Positions 31,519 to 39,926 of a stretch of 64,000 bases of DNA are shown here, in pieces. This stretch comes from Tsuneonella deserti (GTDB lineage Bacteria; Pseudomonadota; Alphaproteobacteria; Sphingomonadales; Sphingomonadaceae), in contig NZ_BMKL01000001.1 of assembly GCF_014644315.1 (NCBI RefSeq), positions 755,001 to 819,000 of the forward strand, given 5' to 3'. Under the pieces are notes generated by a model, which saw nothing but the letters and a program-made list of their open reading frames with translations, searched no databases and had not been told where the DNA came from. Positions within the stretch are counted from its first letter, which is position 1. The number at the start of each line of letters is the position of its first letter. Both the position numbers and the translations under genes were made by a program.

Positions 31519-31878
31519 TCAGGCCTCGGCCAGCGCTTCGCGCATGACTTCAATGATCTGGTTCGGCGGGCAGGGCTTGGCCAGGGCATGAGCCTGCGGA
31601 TAGCGACCGCTGACTTCGCTCGGTGAGACCTGCCCGGTGTGGAAGATCACCGGCACGTTCGCGGCCATCAGCTTCTCGGCAAGCGGGAATACCTCTCCGT
31701 CGTCCAGCCTTACGTCGAGGATCGCGAGGTCCGGCGTGCGCCGCTCGAGCGCGTCAATGGCCGAGCTGGCAGTGTCGTAGGGTCCTTCGACCTCGAATCC
31801 GGCCTCCTCGACGGTGTCGCACAGGTCGACACCGATGATGAGTTCATCTTCAGCAACGAGAACGCACTGCTGGGCCAT
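31519..31878 (-). CDS. Single-domain response regulator (CheY-like receiver)
   Basis: A 119-residue stand-alone receiver domain with no output domain. The acidic pair Glu10-Asp11, the phosphoacceptor Asp55 in LAILDVRLDDG, Thr81 in IFHTG and Lys101 in ALAKP are all present, so it should be phosphorylatable. It ends just downstream of the gcdH promoter region and has no kinase neighbour. Such receivers in alphaproteobacteria often take part in phosphorelays or in general-stress signalling; the partner cannot be named from here. CGGAGA precedes the ATG. Confidence 0.9.
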   Translation of the reverse strand: MAQQCVLVAEDELIIGVDLCDTVEEAGFEVEGPYDTASSAIDALERRTPDLAILDVRLDDGEVFPLAEKLMAANVPVIFHTGQVSPSEVSGRYPQAHALAKPCPPNQIIEVMREALAEA

Positions 31879-31956
31879 GAAGGATCTCCGGGAGAACGAG
31901 GCCGGGAAATCGACTCCGTCCGCGCCTTAACCAACATTAGTGGCAATCGGTTCCCG

Positions 31957-32499
31957 TCAGGTGGCGCCGAAGCGCTGTTCGAACCCGGCCGTGTCGCCGG
32001 CTGCCAGAAACCGCGCCTGCGCGACCCAGTCGTCGCGCCGGATGCGCCCCTGGAACCGGCCGAGCTGCGCGTCGATCCGGTCGATGTCGCCATCGTCCCA
32101 GGCGGCGATCTGATCGAAGCGGGTGATGCCGAACTCGTTCAACGTAGCCGCCAGCTTCGGGCCCAGGCCCTTGATGCGGGTGAGGTCGTCGGCGTGTTCC
32201 AGCGCCTCGATCCGCGCCTCTTGCGCCGCTGCGGCAACCGCCACGCCGGCACCGCCGATCGCCTCCGGCACGGCCGGCGGAACTAAGGGAGCATCCTCTC
32301 GCACGGCGACGGGCGGCGCATCGATCAGCGCCTGATTGCGTGCGGCGCGGGCGGCGCCTTCGTCGAGGGTGTCGCGCCGGTCCACCGTCACCCGCGTCCG
32401 GCGCGTCGTGGCGATGATCCACCATAGCAGCGCGAGTGCCAGCACTGCGCCGATGAGAAGCAGCGGCCAGTTGGCCGAAATGAATTCATTGGCGGTCAT
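31957..32499 (-). CDS. Membrane-anchored helix-hairpin-helix protein
   Basis: A 180-residue protein with one N-terminal membrane segment (PLLLIGAVLALALLWWII, about residues 12-29), a proline/alanine-rich linker and a C-terminal domain with DDLTRIKGLGPKLAATLNEF (103-122), a helix-hairpin-helix of the type found at the end of NuoE-like and other uncharacterised proteins. Such HhH units can bind DNA or act as protein-interaction modules. Its ATG overlaps the flippase stop (ATGA), making it the last gene of the tsaD-gpsA-flippase operon. Function unknown. Confidence 0.8.
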   Translation of the reverse strand: MTANEFISANWPLLLIGAVLALALLWWIIATTRRTRVTVDRRDTLDEGAARAARNQALIDAPPVAVREDAPLVPPAVPEAIGGAGVAVAAAAQEARIEALEHADDLTRIKGLGPKLAATLNEFGITRFDQIAAWDDGDIDRIDAQLGRFQGRIRRDDWVAQARFLAAGDTAGFEQRFGAT

Positions 32500-34043
32500 G
32501 GTCGTGCCTCCGTCAGGTCATTTGCGGGCGCGCCGTCGGCATCGGGAGCGCCATGTTCGAGATTGCGGCGGAAGAGCACCCTGTCCTCGGGGCCGAAGCC
32601 GTACCGCCAGATCACCCAGCCGTAAGCAAGCAGAATGGCGGGGATGCCGAACGCGAGCTCGGCCCATTCGGGCAAGCGGGTGGCAAGCCAGCCGACGATG
32701 ATGGCCGGAGCGCCCGCGATCACCAGCGCCCAGCGCCAGTTGTTGATCCTTTCTCCCAGGATCCGGGCGAGCACCCTGGACTTGACCAGGCTGGCGACGC
32801 CGAGCGAGAGCATCAGTGCGGCGGCGGCGCCTGCGGCCTTGAAGGTTTCGGGCCAGCCGAGCCGCTCGACCACGATCATCGCGCCGACCGTCACGATGGC
32901 TTGAAAACCGATCGTGCCGAGTGAAATCATCAGGTTGCGCAGGCGCGCGACGTAGATCAGCGCGGCCTCCGAAACGACTGCAGTTGCCGCCACCACTTCG
33001 GCGGAAAGCAGGAACGCGAGCGCACCGGTCCCGCCGACGAAATGCGGACCGACGAGACCCATGACAGCCTCGCCGGGAATGCCCAGCGCCAGCGCGATGC
33101 CGGCTTGCGCGGCAGTGATCCAGAAGCCCACCTGGCAGACCTGCCGGGCGATCGCGCCGTAATTGCGTTCCTTGAGGTTGCGGGTGATCACCGGCCCGAG
33201 GATCGGCTCGAAGCTGGTCTTCAGCTTTTGCGGCAGGGAGGCGACCTGTTGCGCGACATAGTAGACGCCGACCGCGGCGGGTGCGGCGAACAGGCCGAGG
33301 ATGAAGATGTCGAGCCGCCGGGTACCCCACTCGATTGCGTCTGCGGTGGCCAAGGGAAGAGCGCGCAATGTCATCCGCGCCATGGCGCGGGGGCTCGGTC
33401 GCCAGCCCCGGGGCAGACCGTACGAGCGCAGGAAGGACCACAGCGCAGTGAGCAATCCGGCGTAGACCGACGCGAGGTAGGCCATCGACAGGCCCGAGGC
33501 AGGAATGACGAACCAGAGCGCTCCTGCGAGAATCGAAAGCGTCCAGGGCAGGACGATGGATCGCGAGCGGACGGTCGCGCCGATATCGAACCGGTAGGCC
33601 TGCGCTGCCAAAACGATTTCGGTCAGCGCGTAACCGGGAATCGCGAGCACGATCAGGCGATCGAGCCCGGTGTACTGACCACTGGGGAACATCGGCGCCG
33701 GAACCAGCCAGAAGAACGCCGAGGCAAGTCCGCTGGCGATTGCGGCGACGAGCATGCCATCGAACACCAGGTTCGTCGGATGAACGTCCGGCGCCTCCGC
33801 CAGTCGCTGGGCCAGCCCGCGTTTCTCCCCCATCGAGCAGATCATCGCCGTCAGTTCGATGACCACGATCGCCGATGCGTAGCGGCCAAGAGCCTCGGCT
33901 CCGTAGAGCCTTCCCGCGATGAACAGGAATGGCAGCATTCCCGCCAGGCGCACGAGGAAGCCGAGGAAGTTCGTCCGCCCGCCCTTGGCGAGCGCGGCGA
34001 TATCTCCCTGGTCCCGTTCGGCGCGCGCCTGCTCGGTGGTCAC
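32496..34043 (-). CDS. Polysaccharide flippase / oligosaccharide translocase (MOP superfamily)
   Basis: A 515-residue polytopic membrane protein with about 12-14 helices, of the Wzx/RfbX type that moves lipid-linked sugar units across the inner membrane. TNFLGFLVRLAGMLPFLFIA starts the first transmembrane bundle, and SLPQKLKTSFEPILGPVITR is the conserved loop after helix 8 seen in lipopolysaccharide-biosynthesis translocases. It starts with GTG at 34043 inside the gpsA stop (GTGA). No glycosyltransferase genes are nearby, which is unusual for a dedicated O-antigen flippase. Confidence 0.82.
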   Translation of the reverse strand: MTTEQARAERDQGDIAALAKGGRTNFLGFLVRLAGMLPFLFIAGRLYGAEALGRYASAIVVIELTAMICSMGEKRGLAQRLAEAPDVHPTNLVFDGMLVAAIASGLASAFFWLVPAPMFPSGQYTGLDRLIVLAIPGYALTEIVLAAQAYRFDIGATVRSRSIVLPWTLSILAGALWFVIPASGLSMAYLASVYAGLLTALWSFLRSYGLPRGWRPSPRAMARMTLRALPLATADAIEWGTRRLDIFILGLFAAPAAVGVYYVAQQVASLPQKLKTSFEPILGPVITRNLKERNYGAIARQVCQVGFWITAAQAGIALALGIPGEAVMGLVGPHFVGGTGALAFLLSAEVVAATAVVSEAALIYVARLRNLMISLGTIGFQAIVTVGAMIVVERLGWPETFKAAGAAAALMLSLGVASLVKSRVLARILGERINNWRWALVIAGAPAIIVGWLATRLPEWAELAFGIPAILLAYGWVIWRYGFGPEDRVLFRRNLEHGAPDADGAPANDLTEARP

Positions 34044-35023
34044 GCGTCGGTTTCCGGCCCGAGTGGGCGGGCGAGCAGCTCCGCGACGATATCGCGTGCA
34101 GGTGCACCGTGAAGCAGGCGATAGACGGCCGCCGCGATCGGCATCGCCACGCCGTGGCGCGCGGCCAGCTCGGTCAGCACCGGAGCGGTGTGCGCGCCCT
34201 CGGCCACCGTGCGGCGATCGGCCATCAGCATAGCGGGATCGCCACCTTCTCCGAGCGCCTTGCCGAGGCTGAAATTGCGGCTCGCCGTCGATGAGCAGGT
34301 CAGCACCAGGTCTCCAAGGCCGCATAGGCCGGCGAGCGTGTCCCTCTGCGCCCCGAGCGCTTCGCCGAAGCGAAGCATCTCGGCGTAACCGCGCGCAATC
34401 AGGGCGGCGCGCGCGTTCTGTCCAAGGCCCAGGCCATCGACGACCCCGCAGGCGATCGCGAGCACGTTCTTGACCGCCCCGCCGATCTCCGCCCCGGTGA
34501 CGTCGTCGGAGTAGTAGGGGCGGAAAGTCTCGCGCGCGATCACCGGGTGCAGCCGGTGCCATTGCTCGTCTCCGCCACTGCAGGCCAGCGTAACGGCGGT
34601 GGGCAAGCCGGCTGCGACCTCGTGCGCGAAAGTGGGGCCGGAGAGGACCGCGACCGCGCTGCCCGGGGCGGCCTCGCGCGCCACGTGGTTCATCAGCCTC
34701 CCGCTACCCGCCTCGATGCCCTTCGAGCACAGGACGAGATCGACCGGGTGGCGGGGCATTGCCTGCAGCACGGCGGCGAGATGCTGGGCGGGAGTGACTG
34801 CAAGTACCAGTCCCGCCGTCGCCACTTCGGACAGCTCTCCCGTCGCGCGAATGCCGGGCGCAAGCCTTGCAGACGGGAGAAACAGGCTGTTCGTGTGCGC
34901 CGCGTTGATCTCCTCGACCAGTTCGGGCTCGCGCGCCCACAGCACAACTTCGCGCCCGTCGCTGGCGAGCATCTGGGCAAGGGCAGTGCCCCACGCGCCC
35001 GCTCCGAGGACGGCTACGCTCAT
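34040..35023 (-). CDS. gpsA: Glycerol-3-phosphate dehydrogenase [NAD(P)+]
   Basis: Reduces dihydroxyacetone phosphate to sn-glycerol-3-phosphate for phospholipid synthesis, in the cytoplasm. The 327-residue product begins MSVAVLGAGAWGTALAQML with the NAD-binding GAGAWG at 7-12; LSGPTFAHEVAAGLPTAVTL, AEIGGAVKNVLAIACG (the catalytic Lys of VKN) and GLGDLVLTCSS are all diagnostic. The ATG overlaps the tsaD stop by four bases. It is the biosynthetic counterpart of GlpD at 887-2383 and is unrelated to it in sequence. Confidence 0.95.
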   Translation of the reverse strand: MSVAVLGAGAWGTALAQMLASDGREVVLWAREPELVEEINAAHTNSLFLPSARLAPGIRATGELSEVATAGLVLAVTPAQHLAAVLQAMPRHPVDLVLCSKGIEAGSGRLMNHVAREAAPGSAVAVLSGPTFAHEVAAGLPTAVTLACSGGDEQWHRLHPVIARETFRPYYSDDVTGAEIGGAVKNVLAIACGVVDGLGLGQNARAALIARGYAEMLRFGEALGAQRDTLAGLCGLGDLVLTCSSTASRNFSLGKALGEGGDPAMLMADRRTVAEGAHTAPVLTELAARHGVAMPIAAAVYRLLHGAPARDIVAELLARPLGPETDA

Positions 35024-36057
35024 CCCTTGACCCCTGCGCCCCGCACCGGCTCCGCCGCCGGGTCGAGCGGCCAGCGCGGGCGGGCAGCGATGTCCAGTGG
35101 GTCTCCGGTCACCCCGATCGCCAAACGTTCCTGGCCGGCCCAGGCGATCATCGCCGCGTTGTCCGTGCATAGGCGCGGGGGCGGTGCTGAAAACGCGAGG
35201 CCGCGCGCATTCGCAAGCGCCTCGAGCGCACTGCGCATGGCGGCGTTGGCGGCCACTCCGCCCGCCACCACCAGCGCGCTGACGGGCTCCATAGTGTCGA
35301 GCGCAATGCGCAAGCGATCCACCACGCAGTCGATCGCAGCCTGCTGGAAGCTCGCGGCGATATCGGCATCGGCATGACGGCCGGTTTCGTGCGCGCGCAG
35401 AACCGCGCTCTTGAGGCCCGCGAAGCTGAAATGCGGCTCTCCGCTGCCGACCAGCGGGCGGGGGAGGGGAACCGCCGCAGCGTCGCCTTCGCGAGCGAGC
35501 CGTTCCACCGCGGGACCTCCTGGGAAGCCAAGGCCAAGGATCTTGGCGGTCTTGTCGAATGCTTCGCCCAGGGCGTCGTCGATCGTGGTGGCGAAGCGCC
35601 GGTAGCGGCCGACCCCTTCCACCCGCAGGATCTGGCAATGGCCGCCCGAAACAAGCAGCAGGGCATAAGGGAATTCAAGCGCCGGTTCGGCGAGGCGGGG
35701 AGAGAGCGCGTGACCTTCCAGGTGGTTGATGGCCATCAACGGGATATCGGCGGCCATCGCCAGCGCTTTCGCGGTGACGAGCCCGACCATCACGCCGCCG
35801 ATCAGGCCGGGGCCCGCCGTCGCAGCGACGGCGTCGAGTGCGGCCAGCTCCATGCCGCCTTCACGAAGGACACTCTCTATCATCGGGGCGAGCCGCTCGG
35901 CGTGCGCGCGCGCGGCGATTTCCGGCACCACGCCGCCATAGGGCGCGTGCGCATCGTCCTGGCTGGCGATGGCCTGTGCGATGATGGTGCGATCATGCCC
36001 GACCAGCGCCGCTGCCGTCTCGTCGCAGCTCGATTCTATGCCAAGGACTACACCCAT
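35020..36057 (-). CDS. tsaD: tRNA N6-adenosine threonylcarbamoyltransferase TsaD
   Basis: Transfers the threonylcarbamoyl group to A37 of tRNAs that read ANN codons, together with TsaB and TsaE. The 345-residue product starts MGVVLGIESSCDETAAALV, has HAPYGGVVPEIAARAH (37-52), the metal-binding HLEGH at 112-116, and ASHFS-like FSFAGLKSAVLR with GGVAANAAMR in the C-terminal ASKHA lobe. It is the first gene of a four-gene operon with overlapping ends and is divergent from hemC with a 45-base gap, an arrangement common in sphingomonads and related bacteria. Confidence 0.96.
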   Translation of the reverse strand: MGVVLGIESSCDETAAALVGHDRTIIAQAIASQDDAHAPYGGVVPEIAARAHAERLAPMIESVLREGGMELAALDAVAATAGPGLIGGVMVGLVTAKALAMAADIPLMAINHLEGHALSPRLAEPALEFPYALLLVSGGHCQILRVEGVGRYRRFATTIDDALGEAFDKTAKILGLGFPGGPAVERLAREGDAAAVPLPRPLVGSGEPHFSFAGLKSAVLRAHETGRHADADIAASFQQAAIDCVVDRLRIALDTMEPVSALVVAGGVAANAAMRSALEALANARGLAFSAPPPRLCTDNAAMIAWAGQERLAIGVTGDPLDIAARPRWPLDPAAEPVRGAGVKG

Positions 36058-36102
36058 CGCACTTTTCCTTAGGCATTTGCATGGCTACGGCAAGCGAGCC
36101 TG

Positions 36103-37041
36103 ATGACCCAGCCCACACCGACCGTGCCGCGCCTTCGCCTTGGAACCCGCCGTTCGCCGTTGGCGATGGCGCAAGCGCACGAGGCGCGGGCGCGCCTGTG
36201 CAAGTCGCATGGCTGGGACGAAAACGAGATCGAGCTGGTTCCGGTCCTGGCCAGCGGTGACAAGGTGCAGGACCGTCCGCTGGCCGAGATCGGCGGCAAG
36301 GCGCTGTGGACCAAGGAGCTCGATGCATGGCTTCTCGAAGGCCGGATCGACGGTGCGGTCCACTCGATGAAGGACGTGGAGACGCTCCGCCCCGACTGGC
36401 TCGCGATTGCCGCGATCCTGCCGCGAGCCGATGTGCGCGACGTGCTCATCGGCGCCTCGAGCATCCATGCCATTCCCGAATCGGCACGGGTGGGCACGAG
36501 CGCTCCCCGGCGCGCGGCGCAGATGCTGCACCGGCGGCCCGACGTGGAGGTGGTACCGATACGTGGCAACGTCGCGACCCGGCTGGCCCGGCTCGCTGCC
36601 GGAGAGGTGGACGTGACCCTGCTGGCCGCCGCCGGCCTTGAACGACTTGGCGAAAGCGGGGTCGGCCATCCGCTGGAAACGGATGACTGGCTGCCTGCTC
36701 CAGCGCAAGGCGCGATCGGCATCGAGTGCCGCACCGACGATGCGAAGACGCTCGAATGGCTCGCGGCCATCGACCATTCGCAGAGCCGGGACGAGGTGCT
36801 GGCCGAGCGTGCGCTGCTCGCCGCTCTCGGCGGCAATTGCCATTCCCCGATCGCGGTCCTTACCCGCAGCCAGGGTGGGCACCTGGCGATGACCGCGGCA
36901 ATATTCAGCGGCGACGGGGCGGAAAGGATCGATGGCACGATGACTTTCTCGACCGGCGATCTCGAAGCTCCCGCTCGGCTCGCGGCGGACCTGCTTGCCC
37001 GCGCCACGCCGGGCGTGGCGGCCTTGTTCGCCGGCCCATGA
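36103..37041 (+). CDS. hemC: Porphobilinogen deaminase (hydroxymethylbilane synthase)
   Basis: Polymerises four porphobilinogen units to hydroxymethylbilane in tetrapyrrole synthesis. The 312-residue product has LRLGTRRSPLAMAQA, the catalytic Asp91 in HSMKDV, GTSAPRRAAQ and RGNVATRLARL. The dipyrromethane cofactor cysteine is Cys246 in LGGNCHSPI, where the canonical residues before Cys are GG or GS. Divergent from tsaD; hemD begins inside its stop. The upstream ATG at 36081 is out of frame and was not used. Confidence 0.95.
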   Translation: MTQPTPTVPRLRLGTRRSPLAMAQAHEARARLCKSHGWDENEIELVPVLASGDKVQDRPLAEIGGKALWTKELDAWLLEGRIDGAVHSMKDVETLRPDWLAIAAILPRADVRDVLIGASSIHAIPESARVGTSAPRRAAQMLHRRPDVEVVPIRGNVATRLARLAAGEVDVTLLAAAGLERLGESGVGHPLETDDWLPAPAQGAIGIECRTDDAKTLEWLAAIDHSQSRDEVLAERALLAALGGNCHSPIAVLTRSQGGHLAMTAAIFSGDGAERIDGTMTFSTGDLEAPARLAADLLARATPGVAALFAGP

Positions 37042-37742
37042 ACCGCCCTCTGCTGGTCCTGAGGCCAGAGCCGGGGCTTGCGCAGACCCTGGCGCTGGCA
37101 ACCACGATGGGCCTGCGCGCTCTCGGTGCGCCGCTGTTCGAGATCGAGCCGGTGCCCTGGACCGCTCCAGCGGCAGAGACCTTCGACGGCATCCTGGCAG
37201 GAAGTGCGAATGCATTCCGCCACGGCGGCAGCTCACTTGCGAGCCTTGCGAAACTGCCGGTCCACGCGGTCGGTCAGCGCACTGCCGACGCGGCGCGTAC
37301 GGCCGGCTTCACGGTCGCTACTGCAGGAGCAACCAACCTGCAACGCGTTCTCGATCAACTTGCCCCGCCGCTCCGGTTGCTGCGCCTCGCGGGAGAAAAG
37401 CGTGTAATGCTCGAAGCCCCGCAAGGTATCGAGATAGAGGAACGCGCCCTTTATCGCGCCCGGCCCCTTGCCCTCGGCCATGAGGCGGCGGACCTGTTGC
37501 TCGATGACGCGATCGCCCTCCTGCATTCGGGCGAGGCCGCGCGCCACTTCGCGCAGGAATGCGCCAGGCTGGGGATCGACCGGGCCGGCGTGGCCATCGC
37601 TGCGCTCGCGCCGCGCATCGCTGAAGCCGCGGGGACGGGCTGGCGAGAGGTCGCAACCGCCCAGGAACCGAGCGACCGAGCCCTTCTGGTCATGGCTGCG
37701 GACATGTGCCAAACGGGGGTGCGTAACGGGGTCGCACGATAA
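37038..37742 (+). CDS. hemD: Uroporphyrinogen-III synthase
   Basis: Cyclises hydroxymethylbilane to uroporphyrinogen III. The 234-residue product is poorly conserved, as usual for HemD; it starts NRPLLVLRPEPG and has FDGILAGSANAFRHGG in the first lobe, and HAVGQRTADAARTAGF, the HemD-type linker motif. The identification rests on this and on position: its ATG overlaps the hemC stop (ATGA). Confidence 0.87.
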   Translation: MNRPLLVLRPEPGLAQTLALATTMGLRALGAPLFEIEPVPWTAPAAETFDGILAGSANAFRHGGSSLASLAKLPVHAVGQRTADAARTAGFTVATAGATNLQRVLDQLAPPLRLLRLAGEKRVMLEAPQGIEIEERALYRARPLALGHEAADLLLDDAIALLHSGEAARHFAQECARLGIDRAGVAIAALAPRIAEAAGTGWREVATAQEPSDRALLVMAADMCQTGVRNGVAR

Positions 37743-37781
37743 CAGGAGCGAAAAAGCTTCGGGATCGCAGAACGGGACTTG

Positions 37782-38687
37782 ATGGACCAGTATACTCCCG
37801 CGAGCCGGCAAGGCTCGTCGTTGAAACCAGTGCTGCTTGCCGTTCTGGCGTCGTTCCTATTGGGAGCTTCGGCGGTCGGCTATCTTGCCTGGCGTGGCTT
37901 TTTCACGCCGGCGGAACATGCGCCGCAGGGCGGAACCGGGGCGGCCTCGCCATCCTTGCTTGATTCTCCGACCCCCGAGCCGACGCCCAGCCCGAGCGAA
38001 ACCGCGCGCGCCGCTGCCGTGGCGCGCGTGGAGGAAACCCAAGGCGGGATAGAGCAGCGCCTGGCCGCGGCCGAGCAGCGCATCGCGCGGCTTGACCTTC
38101 AGGCGCAGGCTGCCGGGGGGAATGCGGCACGTGCCGAAGGGCTGCTAATCGCCTTTGCCACCCGCCGCGCCCTCGAACGCGGGGCAGAGCTGGGTTACCT
38201 GGGCGATCAGTTGCGCCTCCGGTTCGGGGATGCGCAGCCGAACTCGGTCCAGACCGTTCTAGACTTCGCGAAGGATCCGGTCACTCGGGATGTGTTGCTT
38301 GCCCGGTTGGACGGTCTTCAGCCCAGCCTGCAGGCAGGCTCGGGCCGACCGACGCTGGGTCGCTTGCGCGACGAGCTGGCCGGTTTGTTCGTGATCCGCC
38401 GGGAGACCACTCCTTCTCCTCAGCCCGCCCGAAGGTTCGAACGGGCGCGGATGTTCCTTGAGACGGGCCGCGTCGACAAGGCGATCGCCGAAGTCCAGAT
38501 GCTGCCAGGCTCCGACAGCGCGGCCGACTGGATCGCCAACGCGCGGCGCTTCGAACGGGCCCAGCGCGCGCTCGACTTGATCGAGACCGCGGCCGTGCAG
38601 GAACCGCGCATGCTTCGCAACGGCGCCGGCCAGCCGGTCGAGCAGCTGAGCCCTGCAGCCACGCCCGTGACGGCAGGGAACGACTAG
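37782..38687 (+). CDS. Membrane-anchored coiled-coil protein after hemD (mitofilin-like)
   Basis: A 301-residue protein with one N-terminal membrane helix (PVLLAVLASFLLGASAVGYL), a Pro/Ser/Thr-rich linker, a short coiled-coil stretch (GGIEQRLAAAEQRIARLDLQ) and a helical C-terminal domain of about 180 residues. A gene of this kind follows hemC-hemD in many alphaproteobacteria and is related to the Mic60/mitofilin group or annotated as hypothetical. ATG at 37782, with a GGGA five bases upstream and a TTG three bases before the ATG. Periplasmic topology is likely; function unproven. Confidence 0.8.
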   Translation: MDQYTPASRQGSSLKPVLLAVLASFLLGASAVGYLAWRGFFTPAEHAPQGGTGAASPSLLDSPTPEPTPSPSETARAAAVARVEETQGGIEQRLAAAEQRIARLDLQAQAAGGNAARAEGLLIAFATRRALERGAELGYLGDQLRLRFGDAQPNSVQTVLDFAKDPVTRDVLLARLDGLQPSLQAGSGRPTLGRLRDELAGLFVIRRETTPSPQPARRFERARMFLETGRVDKAIAEVQMLPGSDSAADWIANARRFERAQRALDLIETAAVQEPRMLRNGAGQPVEQLSPAATPVTAGND

Positions 38688-39898
38688 CCTTTCAGCAGGT
38701 CGGGAAGGGTGCCGGAGACGCCGCGCGCCTCGTCCATGAACCAGCGTTTCAGCGGCGAGAGGCGCTGCACGCCGCCCATGCCAAAGCGCCTGATTGCGCT
38801 GGCCGCCTTGCCCGGAACGCCGAACAGCCAGGTAAGCCCGTCGGTCGCCACCGCCACGGACAGGCTGTCGAGTCCGCGCCAGCGTTCGTAGCGGGCGAGC
38901 AGCTGAGCGTCCCCGGGCTCGAGCCCCAGGCGCATCCCGTCAGCAAGCACCTCGACCAGGGCACCGACATCGCGCAGTCCAAGGTTGAGCCCCTGTCCCG
39001 CGATCGGGTGGATGCCGTGCGCCGCATCTCCAACGAGGGCCAGGCGGTCGGCCACGATCCGTGCGGTGTGCTGAAAGCTGAGGGGATAGGATGAACGCGG
39101 CCCCACCTTGACGACGGTGCCGAGCACTTCCCTCATGCGCTTGTTCACTTCGGCAAGAAAGGCACGGTCACCAAGCTTCAGCGTGCCGGCGGCGTCTTTC
39201 TCGTTCACGGTCCACACCAGCGCGCTGCGGTGATTGCCTGCCTCGTCGTCGCGCATCGGCAGGAGGGCGAAGGGACCGGCCGGATAGAAAATTTCCCACG
39301 CGGTGCCTTCGTGTGGCAGCTCGTGCACCAGCCCCGCGATGATCGCGCGGTGGCGATAGTCCCAGTGGGCGAGCGCGAGACCAGCTTCCTCGCGCGTCGG
39401 CGAGCGGCGGCCTTCGGCAGCGACCAGGAGGCTCCCCCGAAGCATTCGCCCATCGGCCAGCTTCGCCGCGACTCCGTGCGTCCCTCGCACACGCTCGGTC
39501 ACCTCGGCACGGGGATGAAAGGCGATCAGCGGCTCACCCGCGGCTGCTTCGTACAGGGCAAGGCGCAGGCGACGGTTCTCGAACATACGTCCCAGCGAGC
39601 CTTCGTGCGGCTCGGGCACGAAATCGATCCGGCCCGGTTTGAGCTGATCGCTGACCGCGATGCGCGCGATGGGGCAGGCAAACGGCTCGAGCGCGGGAGC
39701 GATGCCGATGTTCTTGAACAGGTTCCAGCTCGCAGTCGAAATCGCAGATGCTCGTCCGTCGAAACCTTCGGCGGTCAGTTCCTCCGGGTCGGCCCGGTCG
39801 ATCACGTGGCTGGAGATGCCCTTGCGAGCGGCGGCCAAAGCCAGCGTCATGCCGACGAGCCCGCCGCCAAGGATCACGAGGTCGCGCTTGTCGTCCAT
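38684..39898 (-). CDS. UbiH/UbiF/COQ6-type FAD-dependent hydroxylase
   Basis: A 404-residue flavin monooxygenase probably adding a ring hydroxyl during ubiquinone synthesis. The FAD-binding GGGLVG is at 11-16, the family signature LVGDAAHGIHPIAGQGLNLGL is complete, and RASAISTASWNLFKNIGI is the typical substrate-pocket region. Sphingomonads usually carry one or two such genes and I cannot tell whether this acts at C5, C6 or C1 of the ring. It overlaps the preceding convergent stop by four bases and is divergent from the DsbD-like gene with a 28-base gap. Confidence 0.88.
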   Translation of the reverse strand: MDDKRDLVILGGGLVGMTLALAAARKGISSHVIDRADPEELTAEGFDGRASAISTASWNLFKNIGIAPALEPFACPIARIAVSDQLKPGRIDFVPEPHEGSLGRMFENRRLRLALYEAAAGEPLIAFHPRAEVTERVRGTHGVAAKLADGRMLRGSLLVAAEGRRSPTREEAGLALAHWDYRHRAIIAGLVHELPHEGTAWEIFYPAGPFALLPMRDDEAGNHRSALVWTVNEKDAAGTLKLGDRAFLAEVNKRMREVLGTVVKVGPRSSYPLSFQHTARIVADRLALVGDAAHGIHPIAGQGLNLGLRDVGALVEVLADGMRLGLEPGDAQLLARYERWRGLDSLSVAVATDGLTWLFGVPGKAASAIRRFGMGGVQRLSPLKRWFMDEARGVSGTLPDLLKG

Positions 39899-39926
39899 CG
39901 AGCGTCGCCCTAGAGCGCAAGCCACG

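Noticed and set aside
36808..36870. HemC cofactor cysteine motif LGGNCHSPI looks altered
   Set aside because: The Cys is present and the L-x-G-x-C-x-x-P-I pattern holds, so the enzyme should load its cofactor normally.
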